Shown: in pieces, positions 15,301 to 28,942 of the stretch | Position numbering within the stretch: the stretch's first letter is position 1 | How the letters are laid out: each line of letters opens with the position of its first letter | Translations under genes and position numbers: made by a program | Origin: Siphonodentalium dalli | Lineage: Eukaryota > Mollusca > Scaphopoda > Gadilida > Siphonodentaliidae | DNA length: 64,000 nt | Assembly (NCBI GenBank): GCA_032622095.1 | Contig: CP136066.1 | Coordinates: 59,302,609-59,366,608, forward strand | Direction of reading: 5' to 3' | The notes under the pieces: generated by a model | Database searches by the model: none | Told to the model about the DNA's origin: nothing | What the model saw: the letters and a program-made list of their open reading frames with translations, nothing else

Positions 15301-18300
15301 AGTTCCATCATTTTCTCACGTAGCCTGTTGCATGGGACGATTCTGGCGGTTAACCAGAGATGGGCGTTACCCGATGTATGCCGGCACCTGTAGTTGTTGG
15401 ACATCTAGCTGACGGACAGAACGATCAGAAACCATAAATCTTACTGTTGAAATGGCGATTAGGCAGAGCTCATGGCCTGAGCGGAAGTGAGAAAATTGCC
15501 AGTCGAATGCGCAGGATTTACAATATCCATGGCAACAACGCAATTTCTTCAGAGATTGTGGTCGGGAACATACCCGATGGCTAGCGGGAGTTGGGTCCTA
15601 GCTTATGTATGCTTACATTTGTAGTAGTTGGACATGTAGCTGATGACGCGTACGATCACAAAACCGTAGCAACGTGTTAATGAACGTTTTCGTCAAACTC
15701 CAGGCAGAGTTATCTCCCATCGCTCCGCTGAGATACGAGTATCGGTACACGATTTAGAGGGTTGTAGGGGGTCTGCAAAATAGAAAAATAAGTATATGGG
15801 GACCATAACAGCCAGTGTAGCCTGTGTTAAATGTGTCATTACTGGTTTGAAGGTTTATTATTTTATCAAACTGGGAAAGTTTATAAAAAAGTGAATAATT
15901 TGGATGCGTAACAGGATTTTCGTACTCAGCGAAGGCCAACTGTATGTTTTTTGTTCCAGGAAAATAGCCTGATTTCTCTCCCCTAAATTATGTCATCTGC
16001 GCGCGCAAAGACATCGTTTTCAAATTGCTAGGATAACTTTTTATCTATTTAAAATACGTATCAGCTCTGACATAGCTCTATAAGGTGGAATAAGCTTATT
16101 TACTGCCATTCGCTCTGTCCTGGTCTGTTTTTGGGTTGAATATGGTCAAATTAAGTAAAAAGTGGGCAAATATTAAGCGTTTTGTGTGTGCAAACCAAGG
16201 GGCATAACTATGTGAATAATTCTACAAAGAAGATAAAGTAGAGACATATGATTAATCAACAATTTCTGTCGAAATTAAAACATGCCTGATGGGACCTATG
16301 CCAAAGATAAGGGCTCAGCATGTTTGAAGTACAGAACCTCCTCCCAAGTTGGCCAAAATTGTTGGAAATCGTGTATTGCTACTTGAAATGAAGTAAAACT
16401 CAGCTTTACATCATTTTACAGTTTCCGTGGCAAGAGTTTCGTTTATTCGGGGTATATATGTTGTAGGGAGAACCTACGGTCGTAAACCAGAGATGGGCCT
16501 TCTAGCTGACGGACAGAACGATCGGAATAACATAAAGTTGTATAGTTGGAATGATTCGTGAGCGAGCTCATGGCCTGTTGTTCATAAGTGATTCAAATAT
16601 CCGTCTTATGAATATGATTTACTATCTCCATAGCAACAAGACCATTTCTTCCAATATTGTTGTCGGGAACATACTCGGTGGGAAGCGGTAGTTGGGCCCT
16701 TGCCAATGTATGCCTGCTGCTGTGGCAGTTAGTCGTGCAGGTTATGATACGTACGATCATAACACCATAGCAGCGGTTTATTTGTGCTTATGAACGCTTT
16801 TGTGATTTTGTACTGGAAATAAGTGATACTCAGCTTCACAGCGTTTTACAGTTCCCATGGCAAGAGTTCCATCATTTTCTCACGTAGCCTGTTGCATGGG
16901 ACGATTCTGGCGGTTAACCAGAGATGGGCGTTACCCGATGTATGCCGGCACCTGTAGTTGTTGGACATCTAGCTGACGGACAGAACGATCAGAAACCATA
17001 AATCTTACTGTTGAAATGGCTATTAGGCAGAGCTCATGGCCTGAGCGGAAGTGAGAAAATTGCCAGTCGAATGCGCAGGATTTACAATATCCATGGCAAC
17101 AACGCAATTTCTTCAGGGATTGTGGTCGGGAACATACCCGATGGCTAGCGGGAGTTGGGTCCTAGCTTATGTATGCTTACATTTGTAGTAGTTGGACATG
17201 TAGCTGATGACGCGTACGATCACAAAACCGTAGCAACGTGTTAATGAACGTTTTCGTCAAACTCCAGGCAGAGTTATCTCCCATCGCTCCGCTGAGATAC
17301 GAGTATCGGTACACGATTTAGAGGGTTGTAGGGGGTCTGCAAAATAGAAAAATAAGTATATGGGGACCATAACAGCCAGTGTAGCCTGTGTTAAATGTGT
17401 CATTACTGGTTTGAAGGTTTATTATTTTATCAAACTGGGAAAGTTTATAAAAAAGTGAATAATTTGGATGCGTAACAGGATTTTCGTACTCAGCGAAGGC
17501 CAACTGTATGTTTTTTGTTCCAGGAAAATAGCCTGATTTCTCTCCCCTAAATTATGTCATCTGCGCGCGCAAAGACATCGTTTTCAAATTGCTAGGATAA
17601 CTTTTTATCTATTTAAAATACGTATCAGCTCTGACATAGCTCTATAAGGTGGAATAAGCTTATTTACTGCCATTCGCTCTGTCCTGGTCTGTTTTTGGGT
17701 TGAATATGGTCAAATTAAGTAAAAAGTGGGCAAATATTAAGCGTTTTGTGTGTGCAAACCAAGGGGCATAACTATGTGAATAATTCTACAAAGAAGATAA
17801 AGTAGAGACATATGATTAATCAACAATTTCTGTCGAAATTAAAACATGCCTGATGGGACCTATGCCAAAGATAAGGGCTCAGCATGTTTGAAGTACAGAA
17901 CCTCCTCCCAAGTTGGCCAAAATTGTTGGAAATCGTGTATTGCTACTTGAAATGAAGTAAAACTCAGCTTTACATCATTTTACAGTTTCCGTGGCAAGAG
18001 TTTCGTTTATTCGGGGTATATATGTTGTAGGGAGAACCTACGGTCGTAAACCAGAGATGGGCCTTCTAGCTGACGGACAGAACGATCGGAATAACATAAA
18101 GTTGTATAGTTGGAATGATTCGTGAGCGAGCTCATGGCCTGTTGTTCATAAGTGATTCAAATATCCGTCTTATGAATATGATTTACTATCTCCATAGCAA
18201 CAAGACCATTTCTTCCAATATTGTTGTCGGGAACATACTCGGTGGGAAGCGGTAGTTGGGCCCTTGCCAATGTATGCCTGCTGCTGTGGCAGTTAGTCGT

Positions 18301-21300
18301 GCAGGTTATGATACGTACGATCATAACACCATAGCAGCGGTTTATTTGTGCTTATGAACGCTTTTGTGATTTTGTACTGGAAATAAGTGATACTCAGCTT
18401 CACAGCGTTTTACAGTTCCCATGGCAAGAGTTCCATCATTTTCTCACGTAGCCTGTTGCATGGGACGATTCTGGCGGTTAACCAGAGATGGGCGTTACCC
18501 GATGTATGCCGGCACCTGTAGTTGTTGGACATCTAGCTGACGGACAGAACGATCAGAAACCATAAATCTTACTGTTGAAATGGCTATTAGGCAGAGCTCA
18601 TGGCCTGAGCGGAAGTGAGAAAATTGCCAGTCGAATGCGCAGGATTTACGATATCCATGGCAACAACGCAATTTCTTCAGGGATTGTGGTCGGGAACATA
18701 CCCGATGGCTAGCGGGAGTTGGGTCCTAGCTTATGTATGCTTACATTTGTAGTAGTTGGACATGTAGCTGATGACGCGTACGATCACAAAACCGTAGCAA
18801 CGTGTTAATGAACGTTTTCGTCAAACTCCAGGCAGAGTTATCTCCCATCGCTCCGCTGAGATACGAGTATCGGTACACGATTTAGAGGGTTGTAGGGGGT
18901 CTGAAAAATAGAAAAATAAGTATATGGGGACCATAACAGCCAGTGTAGCCTGTGTTAAATGTGTCATTACTGGTTTGAAGGTTTATTATTTTATCAAACT
19001 GGGAAAGTTTATAAAAAAGTGAATAATTTGGATGCGTAACAGGATTTTCGTACTCAGCGAAGGCCAACTGTATGTTTTTTGTTCCAGGAAAATAGCCTGA
19101 TTTCTCTCCCCTAAATTATGTCATCTGCGCGCGCAAAGACATCGTTTTCAAATTGCTAGGATAACTTTTTATCTATTTAAAATACGTATCAGCTCTGACA
19201 TAGCTCTATAAGGTGGAAGAAGCTTATTTACTGCCATTCGCTCTGTCCTGGTCTGTTATTGGGTTGAATATGGTCAAATTAAGTAAAAAGTGGGCAAATA
19301 TTAAGCGTTTTGTGTGTGCAAACCAAGGGGCATAACTATGTGAATAATTCTACAAAGAAGATAAAGTAGAGACATATGATTAATCAACAATTTCTGTCGA
19401 AATTAAAACATGCCTGATGGGACCTATGCCAAAGATAAGGGCTCAGCATGTTTGAAGTACAGAACCTCCTCCCAGGTTGGCCGAAATTGTTGGAAATCGT
19501 GTATTGCTTCCTGAAAAGAAGTAAAACTCAGCTTTACATCATTTTACAGTTTCCGTGGCAAGAGTTTCGTTTATTCAGGGTATGTATGTTGTAGGGAGCA
19601 ACTACGTCGTAAACCAGAGATGTGCCTTCTAGCTGACGGACAGAACGATCGGAATAACATAAGGTTGTATAGTTGGAATGATTCGTGAGCGAGCTCATGG
19701 CCTGTTGTTCAGAAGTGATGCAAATATCCGTCTTATGAATAGGATTTACTATCTCCATAGCAACAAGACCATTTCTTCCAATATTGTTGTCGGGAACATA
19801 CTCGGTGGGAAGCGGTAGTTGGGCCCTTGCCAATGTATGCCTGCTGCTGTGGCAGTTAGTCGTGCAGGTTATGATACGTACGATCATAACACCATAGCAG
19901 CGGTTTATTTGTGCTTATGAACGCTTTTGTGATTTTGTACTGGAAATAAGTGATACTCAGCTTCACAGCGTTTTACAGTTCCCATGGCAAGAGTTCCATC
20001 ATTTTCTCACGTAGCCTGTTGCATGGGACGATTCTGGCGGTTAACCAGAGATGGGCGTTACCCGATGTATGCCGACACCTGTAGTTGTTGGACATCTAGC
20101 TGACGGACAGAACGATCAGAAACCATAAATCTTACTGTTGAAATGGCTATTAGGCAGAGCTCATGGCCTGAGCGGAAGTGAGAAAATTGCCAGTCGAATG
20201 CGCAGGATTTACAATATCCATGGCAACAACGCAATTTCTTCAGAGATTGTGGTCGGGAACATACCCGATGGCTAGCGGGAGTTGGGTCCTAGCTTATGTA
20301 TGCTTACATTTGTAGTAGTTGGACATGTAGCTGATGACGCGTACGATCACAAAACCGTAGCAACGTGTTAATGAACGTTTTCGTCAAACTCCAGGCAGAG
20401 TTATCTCCCATCGCTCCGCTGAGATACGAGTATCGGTACACGATTTAGAGGGTTGTAGGGGGTCTGAAAAATAGAAAAATAAGTATATGGGGACCATAAC
20501 AGCCAGTGTAGCCTGTGTTAAATGTGTCATTACTGGTTTGAAGGTTTATTATTTTATCAAACTGGGAAAGTTTATAAAAAAGTGAATAATTTGGATGCGT
20601 AACAGGATTTTCGTACTCAGCGAAGGCCAACTGTATGTTTTTTGTTCCAGGAAAATAGCCTGATTTCTCTCCCCTAAATTATGTCATCTGCGCGCGCAAA
20701 GACATCGTTTTCAAATTGCTAGGATAACTTTTTATCTATTTAAAATACGTATCAGCTCTGACATAGCTCTATAAGGTGGAAGAAGCTTATTTACTGCCAT
20801 TCGCTCTGTCCTGGTCTGTTTTTGGGTTGAATATGGTCAAATTAAGTAAAAAGTGGGCAAATATTAAGCGTTTTGTGTGTGCAAACCAAGGGGCATAACT
20901 ATGTGAATAATTCTACAAAGAAGATAAAGTAGAGACATATGATTAATCAACAATTTCTGTCGAAATTAAAACATGCCTGATGGGACCTATGTCAAAGATA
21001 AGGGCTCAGCATGTTTGAAGTACAGAACCTCCTCCCAGGTTGGCCGAAATTGTTGGAAATCGTGTATTGCTTCCTGAAAAGAAGTAAAACTCAGCTTTAC
21101 ATCATTTTACAGTTTCCGTGGCAAGAGTTTCGTTTATTCAGGGTATGTATGTTGTAGGGAGCAACTACGTCGTAAACCAGAGATGTGCCTTCTAGCTGAC
21201 GGACAGAACGATCGGAATAACATAAGGTTGTATAGTTAGAATGATTCGTGAGCGAGCTCATGGCCTGTTGTTCAGAAGTGATGCAAATATCCGTCTTATG

Positions 21301-23451
21301 AATAGGATTTACTATCTCCATAGCAACAAGACCATTTCTTCCAATATTGTTGTCGGGAACATACTCGGTGGGAAGCGGTAGTTGGGCCCTTGCCAATGTA
21401 TGCCTGCTGCTGTGGCAGTTAGTCGTGCAGGTTATGATACGTACGATCATAACACCATAGCAGCGGTTTATTTGTGCTTATGAACGCTTTTGTGATTTTG
21501 TACTGGAAATAAGTGATACTCAGCTTCACAGCGTTTTACAGTTCCCATGGCAAGAGTTCCATCATTTTCTCACGTAGCCTGTTGCATGGGACGATTCTGG
21601 CGGTTAACCAGAGATGGGCGTTACCCGATGTATGCCGGCACCTGTAGTTGTTGGACATCTAGCTGACGGACAGAACGATCAGAAACCATAAATCTTACTG
21701 TTGAAATGGCGATTAGGCAGAGCTCATGGCCTGAGCGGAAGTGAGAAAATTGCCAGTCGAATGCGCAGGATTTACAATATCCATGGCAACAACGCAATTT
21801 CTTCAGAGATTGTGGTCGGGAACATACCCGATGGCTAGCGGGAGTTGGGTCCTAGCTTATGTATGCTTACATTTGTAGTAGTTGGACATGTAGCTGATGA
21901 CGCGTACGATCACAAAACCGTAGCAACGTGTTAATGAACGTTTTCGTCAAACTCCAGGCAGAGTTATCTCCCATCGCTCCGCTGAGATACGAGTATCGGT
22001 ACACGATTTAGAGGGTTGTAGGGGGTCTGCAAAATAGAAAAATAAGTATATGGGGACCATAACAGCCAGTGTAGCCTGTGTTAAATGTGTCATTACTGGT
22101 TTGAAGGTTTATTATTTTATCAAACTGGGAAAGTTTATAAAAAAGTGAATAATTTGGATGCGTAACAGGATTTTCGTACTCAGCGAAGGCCAACTGTATG
22201 TTTTTTGTTCCAGGAAAATAGCCTGATTTCTCTCCCCTAAATTATGTCATCTGCGCGCGCAAAGACATCGTTTTCAAATTGCTAGGATAACTTTTTATCT
22301 ATTTAAAATACGTATCAGCTCTGACATAGCTCTATAAGGTGGAATAAGCTTATTTACTGCCATTCGCTCTGTCCTGGTCTGTTTTTGGGTTGAATATGGT
22401 CAAATTAAGTAAAAAGTGGGCAAATATTAAGCGTTTTGTGTGTGCAAACCAAGGGGCATAACTATGTGAATAATTCTACAAAGAAGATAAAGTAGAGACA
22501 TATGATTAATCAACAATTTCTGTCGAAATTAAAACATGCCTGATGGGACCTATGCCAAAGATAAGGGCTCAGCATGTTTGAAGTACAGAACCTCCTCCCA
22601 AGTTGGCCAAAATTGTTGGAAATCGTGTATTGCTACTTGAAATGAAGTAAAACTCAGCTTTACATCATTTTACAGTTTCCGTGGCAAGAGTTTCGTTTAT
22701 TCGGGGTATATATGTTGTAGGGAGAACCTACGGTCGTAAACCAGAGATGGGCCTTCTAGCTGACGGACAGAACGATCGGAATAACATAAAGTTGTATAGT
22801 TGGAATGATTCGTGAGCGAGCTCATGGCCTGTTGTTCATAAGTGATTCAAATATCCGTCTTATGAATATGATTTACTATCTCCATAGCAACAAGACCATT
22901 TCTTCCAATATTGTTGTCGGGAACATACTCGGTGGGAAGCGGTAGTTGGGCCCTTGCCAATGTATGCCTGCTGCTGTGGCAGTTAGTCGTGCAGGTTATG
23001 ATACGTACGATCATAACACCATAGCAGCGGTTTATTTGTGCTTATGAACGCTTTTGTGATTTTGTACTGGAAATAAGTGATACTCAGCTTCACAGCGTTT
23101 TACAGTTCCCATGGCAAGAGTTCCATCATTTTCTCACGTAGCCTGTTGCATGGGACGATTCTGGCGGTTAACCAGAGATGGGCGTTACCCGATGTATGCC
23201 GGCACCTGTAGTTGTTGGACATCTAGCTGACGGACAGAACGATCAGAAACCATAAATCTTACTGTTGAAATGGCTATTAGGCAGAGCTCATGGCCTGAGC
23301 GGAAGTGAGAAAATTGCCAGTCGAATGCGCAGGATTTACAATATCCATGGCAACAACGCAATTTCTTCAGGGATTGTGGTCGGGAACATACCCGATGGCT
23401 AGCGGGAGTTGGGTCCTAGCTTATGTATGCTTACATTTGTAGTAGTTGGAC
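9381..23451. repeat. Higher-order repeat block in the satellite
   Basis: Private variants are shared between distant units. A tctgttattggg variant occurs only in units 7 and 13 (about 9,871 and 19,252). Variants gtcaaag and gttagaatg occur together only in units 8, 9 and 14. The substitution tctgcaaaatag and ggtggaataagc mark units 10, 11, 12 and 15. Unit 13 thus copies unit 7, unit 14 copies unit 9, and unit 15 copies unit 11 or 12. A multi-monomer block was duplicated as a piece, with an extra expansion or contraction between 8-9 and 10-12. This is seen directly from the variants; unequal exchange as the cause is inference. Confidence 0.85.
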
Positions 23452-26400
23452 ATGTAGCTGATGACGCGTACGATCATAAAACCGTAGCAACGTGTTAATG
23501 AACGTTTTCGTCAAACTCCAGGCAGAGTTATCTCCCATCGCTCCGCTGAGATACGAGTATCGGTACACGATTTAGAGGGTTGTAGGGGGTCTGAAAAATA
23601 GAAAAATAAGTATATGGGGACCATAACAGCCAGTGTAGCCTGTGTTAAATGTGTCATTACTGGTTTGAAGGTTTATTATTTTATCAAACTGGGAAAGTTT
23701 ATAAAAAAGTGAATAATTTGGATGCGTAACAGGATTTTCGTACTCAGCGAAGGCCAACTGTATGTTTTTTGTTCCAGGAAAATAGCCTGATTTCTCTCCC
23801 CTAAATTATGTCATCTGCGCGCGCAAAGACATCGTTTTCAAATTGCTAGGATAACTTTTTATCTATTTAAAATACGTATCAGCTCTGACATAGCTCTATA
23901 AGGTGGAAGAAGCTTATTTACTGCCATTCGCTCTGTCCTGGTCTGTTTTTGGGTTGAATATGGTCAAATTAAGTAAAAAGTGGGCAAATATTAAGCGTTT
24001 TGTGTGTGCAAACCAAGGGGCATAACTATGTGAATAATTCTACAAAGAAGATAAAGTAGAGACATATGATTAATCAACAATTTCTGTCGAAATTAAAACA
24101 TGCCTGATGGGACCTATGCCAAAGATAAGGGCTCAGCATGTTTGAAGTACAGAACCTCCTCCCAGGTTGGCCGAAATTGTTGGAAATCGTGTATTGCTTC
24201 CTGAAAAGAAGTAAAACTCAGCTTTACATCATTTTACAGTTTCCGTGGCAAGAGTTTCGTTTATTCAGGGTATGTATGTTGTAGGGAGCAACTACGTCGT
24301 AAACCAGAGATGTGCCTTCTAGCTGACGGACAGAACGATCGGAATAACATAAGGTTGTATAGTTGGAATGATTCGTGAGCGAGCTCATGGCCTGTTGTTC
24401 AGAAGTGATGCAAATATCCGTCTTATGAATAGGATTTACTATCTCCATAGCAACAAGACCATTTCTTCCAATATTGTTGTCGGGAACATACTCGGTGGGA
24501 AGCGGTAGTTGGGCCCTTGCCAATGTATGCCTGCTGCTGTGGCAGTTAGTCGTGCAGGTTATGATACGTACGATCATAACACCATAGCAGCGGTTTATTT
24601 GTGCTTATGAACGCTTTTGTGATTTTGTACTGGAAATAAGTGATACTCAGCTTCACAGCGTTTTACAGTTCCCATGGCAAGAGTTCCATCATTTTCTCAC
24701 GTAGCCTGTTGCATGGGACGATTCTGGCGGTTAACCAGAGATGGGCGTTACCCGATGTATGCCGACACCTGTAGTTGTTGGACATCTAGCTGACGGACAG
24801 AACGATCAGAAACCATAAATCTTACTGTTGAAATGGCTATTAGGCAGAGCTCATGGCCTGAGCGGAAGTGAGAAAATTGCCAGTCGAATGCGCAGGATTT
24901 ACAATATCCATGGCAACAACGCAATTTCTTCAGAGATTGTGGTCGGGAACATACCCGATGGCTAGCGGGAGTTGGGTCCTAGCTTATGTATGCTTACATT
25001 TGTAGTAGTTGGACATGTAGCTGATGACGCGTACGATCACAAAACCGTAGCAACGTGTTAATGAACGTTTTCGTCAAACTCCAGGCAGAGTTATCTCCCA
25101 TCGCTCCGCTGAGATACGAGTATCGGTACACGATTTAGAGGGTTGTAGGGGGTCTGAAAAATAGAAAAATAAGTATATGGGGACCATAACAGCCAGTGTA
25201 GCCTGTGTTAAATGTGTCATTACTGGTTTGAAGGTTTATTATTTTATCAAACTGGGAAAGTTTATAAAAAAGTGAATAATTTGGATGCGTAACAGGATTT
25301 TCGTACTCAGCGAAGGCCAACTGTATGTTTTTTGTTCCAGGAAAATAGCCTGATTTCTCTCCCCTAAATTATGTCATCTGCGCGCGCAAAGACATCGTTT
25401 TCAAATTGCTAGGATAACTTTTTATCTATTTAAAATACGTATCAGCTCTGACATAGCTCTATAAGGTGGAATAAGCTTATTTACTGCCATTCGCTCTGTC
25501 CTGGTCTGTTTTTGGGTTGAATATGGTCAAATTAAGTAAAAAGTGGGCAAATATTAAGCGTTTTGTGTGTGCAAACCAAGGGGCATAACTATGTGAATAA
25601 TTCTACAAAGAAGATAAAGTAGAGACATATGATTAATCAACAATTTCTGTCGAAATTAAAACATGCCTGATGGGACCTATGCCAAAGATAAGGGCTCAGC
25701 ATGTTTGAAGTACAGAAACTCCTCCCAAGTTGGCCAAAATTGTTGGAAATCGTGTATTGCTACTTGAAAAGAAGTAAAACTCAGCTTCACATCATTTTAC
25801 AGTTTCCGTGGCAAGAGTTTCGTTTATTCAGGGTATATATGTTGTAGGGAGAACCTGCGGTCGTAAACCAGAGATGGGCCTTCTAGCTGACGGACAGAAC
25901 GATCGGAATAACATAAAGTTGTATAGTTGGAATGATTCGTGAGCGAGCTCATGGTCTGTTGTTCATAAGTGATTCAAATATCCATCTTATGAATATGATT
26001 TACTATCTCCATAGCAACAAGACCATTTCTTCCAATATTGTTGTCGGGAACATACCCGGTGGGAAGCGGTAGTTGGGTCCTGGCCAATGTATGCCTGCAG
26101 CTGTGGCAGTTTGTCATGCAGGTTATGACACGTACGATCACAACACCATAGCAACGGTTCATTGTGCTTATGAACGCTTTTGTGATTTTGTACTGGAAAT
26201 AAGTGATACTCAGCTTCAGAGCGTTTTACAGTCCCCATGGCAAGATTTCCGTCATTTTCTCACGTAGCCTGTTGCATGGGACGATTATGGCGTTTAAGCA
26301 GAGATGGGCGTTACCCGATGTATGCCGGCACCTGTGGTAGTTGGACTTCTAGCGAACGGACAGAACGATCAGAAAACCATAAATTTTACCGTTGGAGTGG

Positions 26401-27501
26401 CTAATAGGCAGAACTCATGGCCTGAGCGGAAGTGAGAAAATTGCCAGTCTTATGAGCAGGATTTACAATATCCATGGCAACAACACAATTTCTTCAGAGA
26501 TTGTGGTCGGGAACATCCCCGATGTCTAGCGGGAGTTGGGTCCTAGCTTATGTATGCCTGCATTTGTGGTATTTGGACATGTAGGTGATGACCCACACGA
26601 TCACAAAACGGTAGCAACGTGTTAATGAACGTTTTCGTCAAACTTCAGGCAAAGTTATCTCCCATCGCTCCGCTGAGATACGAGGTATCCGTGCACGATA
26701 TAGAGGGTTGTAGGGGCATAACAGCCAGTGTAGCCTGTGTTAAATGTGCCATTACTGGTTTGAAGGTTTAATTATTTTATCAAATTGGGAAAGTTTACAA
26801 AAAGTGAAAAATTTGGATGCGTAACAGGATTTTCGTACTCATCGAAGGACAACTGTGTGTTATTTGTTCTAGGAAAATAGCCTGATTTATCTCCCCTGAA
26901 TTCTGTCATATGTGCGCGTAAACACATTGTTTTCAAATTGCTAGGATAACTTTTTATCCATTTTAAATATTTATCAGCTCTGACGGAGCTCTATCAGGTG
27001 GAAGAAGCTTATTTACTGCCATTCGCTCTGTCGTGGTCTGTTTTTGGGTTGAATGTGGTCAAATTAAGTAAAAAGTGGGCAAATATTAAGCGTTTTGTGT
27101 GTGCAAACCAAGCGGCATAACTCTGTGAATAAGTCTACGAAAAAGTTAATTAGAGACATGTGATTAACCAACAATTTCTGATGGGACCTATACCAAAGAT
27201 AAGGGCTCAGCATATGTTTGCAGAACAGTACCCCTCCCAGGTTGGCCAAAATTGGTGAAAATCGTGTATTGCTACCTGAAAAGAATTAAAACGTTTTACA
27301 GTTTCCGTGGCAAGAGTTCCGTTTATTCTGGGTATATATGTTGTAGGGAACAACTACGGCCGCAAACCAAAGATGGGCCTTCTAGCTGACGAACCGGAAT
27401 AACATAAGGTTGTATAGTTTGAATGGTTCATGAGCAAACTCATGGCCTGTTGTTCAGGGGTGATGCAAATGCCCGTCTTATGAGCATAATTACTATCTCC
27501 A

Positions 27502-27678
27502 CGGGGAAACGTTGGGGAAGAGAAAATCGTACAAATTTGACATTTAGGCCTCTGAGGCGCGAACGGCGAGAACGGAAATCCGTCGGATGCCTTCCGAAAG
27601 TCGACATATAGGCGTCAGAGGCGAAATGAAGGAAACACAAAGCCGCAGAGTTAAAAAACAAACCGACACCTCGGCCTC
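27502..27678. other. ~180-bp foreign insert within a decayed monomer
   Basis: At 27,501 the first-half monomer sequence (ending tactatctcca) stops. At 27,679 the second-half sequence resumes at the homologous point (tgagcagaattgacaatatc). The DNA between is unlike any satellite copy and contains aggcctctgaggcg near its left side and cggcctctgag at its right edge. The insert therefore coincides with a deletion that fused the two half-repeats. No target duplication or terminal repeat is convincing. It could be filler DNA from repair or a small SINE-like fragment. Confidence 0.6.
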
Positions 27679-28942
27679 TGAGCAGAATTGACAATATCCA
27701 TGGCAACAACGCAATTTCTTCAGAGATTGTTGTCGGGAACATACCCAATGGTTGGCGGGAGTCGGGCCCTAGCTTATGTATGCCTGCATTTGTGGTAGTT
27801 GGACATGTAGGTGATGACGTGCACGATCACAAAACCATAGCATCGTGTTAATGAACGTTTTCGTCAAACTCCAGACAGAGTTCCCTCCCATCGCTCCGCT
27901 GAGATACGAGGTATCGGTACACGAATTAGAGGGTTGTAGGGGGTCTGAGCAATAGAAAAATAAGTATATGGGGGCATAACAGTCAGGGTAGCCTGTGTTA
28001 AATGTGTCATTACTGGTTTAAAGGTTTATTTATTTTACAAAACTGGGAAACTGTGTGTTATTTGTTCCGGGAAAATAGCCTGATTTCTTTCCCCTTAATT
28101 CTGTCATCTGCGCTCGCAACACATATTTTTCAAATTGCTAGGATAACATTTTATCTATTTTAAATATTTCTCGGCTCTGACATAGCTCTATCATGTGAAC
28201 GAAGCTTATCTTACTGTCATTCGCTCAGTCGTGGTCTGTTTTTGGGTTGTATATGATCAAATTAAGTAAAATAAAATGGACAAATATTAAGCGTTTTGTG
28301 TGTGCAAACCATGGGGCATAACTCTGTGAATATTTCTACGAAGAAGATAAAGTAGAGATATATGATTACACCAACTATTTCTTTCGAAACTAAAACATGC
28401 TTGATGGGACCTATGCCAAAGATAAGGGCACAGCATATGTTTGCAGTACAGTACCCCCTCCCATATGCAGGTCGGCCAAAATGGTTGGAAATCGTGCATT
28501 GCTAATTGAAAAGAAGTAAAACTCAGTTTACAACACTCTACAGTTTCCGTGGCAAGAGTTCCGTTTATTCTGGGTATATATGTTGTAGGGTACAACTACG
28601 ACCGTAAACCAGAGATGTGCCTTCTAGCTGCGGACAGAACGATCGGAATAACATACGGTTGTATAGTTGGAATGGTTCGTGAGCGAGCTCATGGCCTGTT
28701 CTTCAGAGATGATGCAAATGTCCGTATTATGAGCATGATTTACTATCTCCATAGCAACAAGAACATTTCTTCCAATATTGTTGTCGGGAACATACCCGGT
28801 GGGAAGCGGTAGTTGGGCCCTGGCCAATGTATGCCTGCATTTGTGGCAGTTGGTCATGCAGGTTATGATGCGTACGATCGCAACACCATAGCAACGGTTT
28901 ATTTGTGCTTATGAACGCTTTTGTGATTTTGTACAGAAATAA

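Larger units (their letters stand above)
1..26578. repeat. Complex satellite array, 1,563/1,564-bp monomers
   Basis: A head-to-tail tandem array enters the window already in progress. Using the recurring word atgtagctgatgacgcgtac as unit start, units begin at 1, 1564, 3127, 4691, 6254, 7817, 9381, 10944, 12507, 14070, 15634, 17198, 18762, 20325, 21888, 23452 and 25015. The first sixteen differ from one another at only a few sites plus one variable block. That block defines type A (1,563 bp; units 1, 2, 4, 5, 7, 8, 9, 13, 14, 16) and type B (1,564 bp; units 3, 6, 10, 11, 12, 15). Unit 17 is a B relative that diverges after about 25,715. Each monomer holds short minus-strand open frames (61 codons; 117 codons in type A only) that resemble nothing I recognise and are probably by-products. 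No transposase, rRNA or histone sequence is visible. The true array length is unknown because the left end lies outside the window. Confidence 0.98.

Noticed and set aside
121-25320. Seventeen copies of a 61-codon and ten of a 117-codon minus-strand open frame in the satellite
   Set aside because: They repeat only because the monomer repeats. The longer one is broken in every type B unit and at the array edge, and neither resembles a known protein. Near-identity of units gives no power to detect selection.
1-26578. CRISPR array or rRNA gene repeat
   Set aside because: Units are 1.56 kb with no short direct repeats and unique spacers, and no rRNA sequence is recognisable. The context is eukaryotic.
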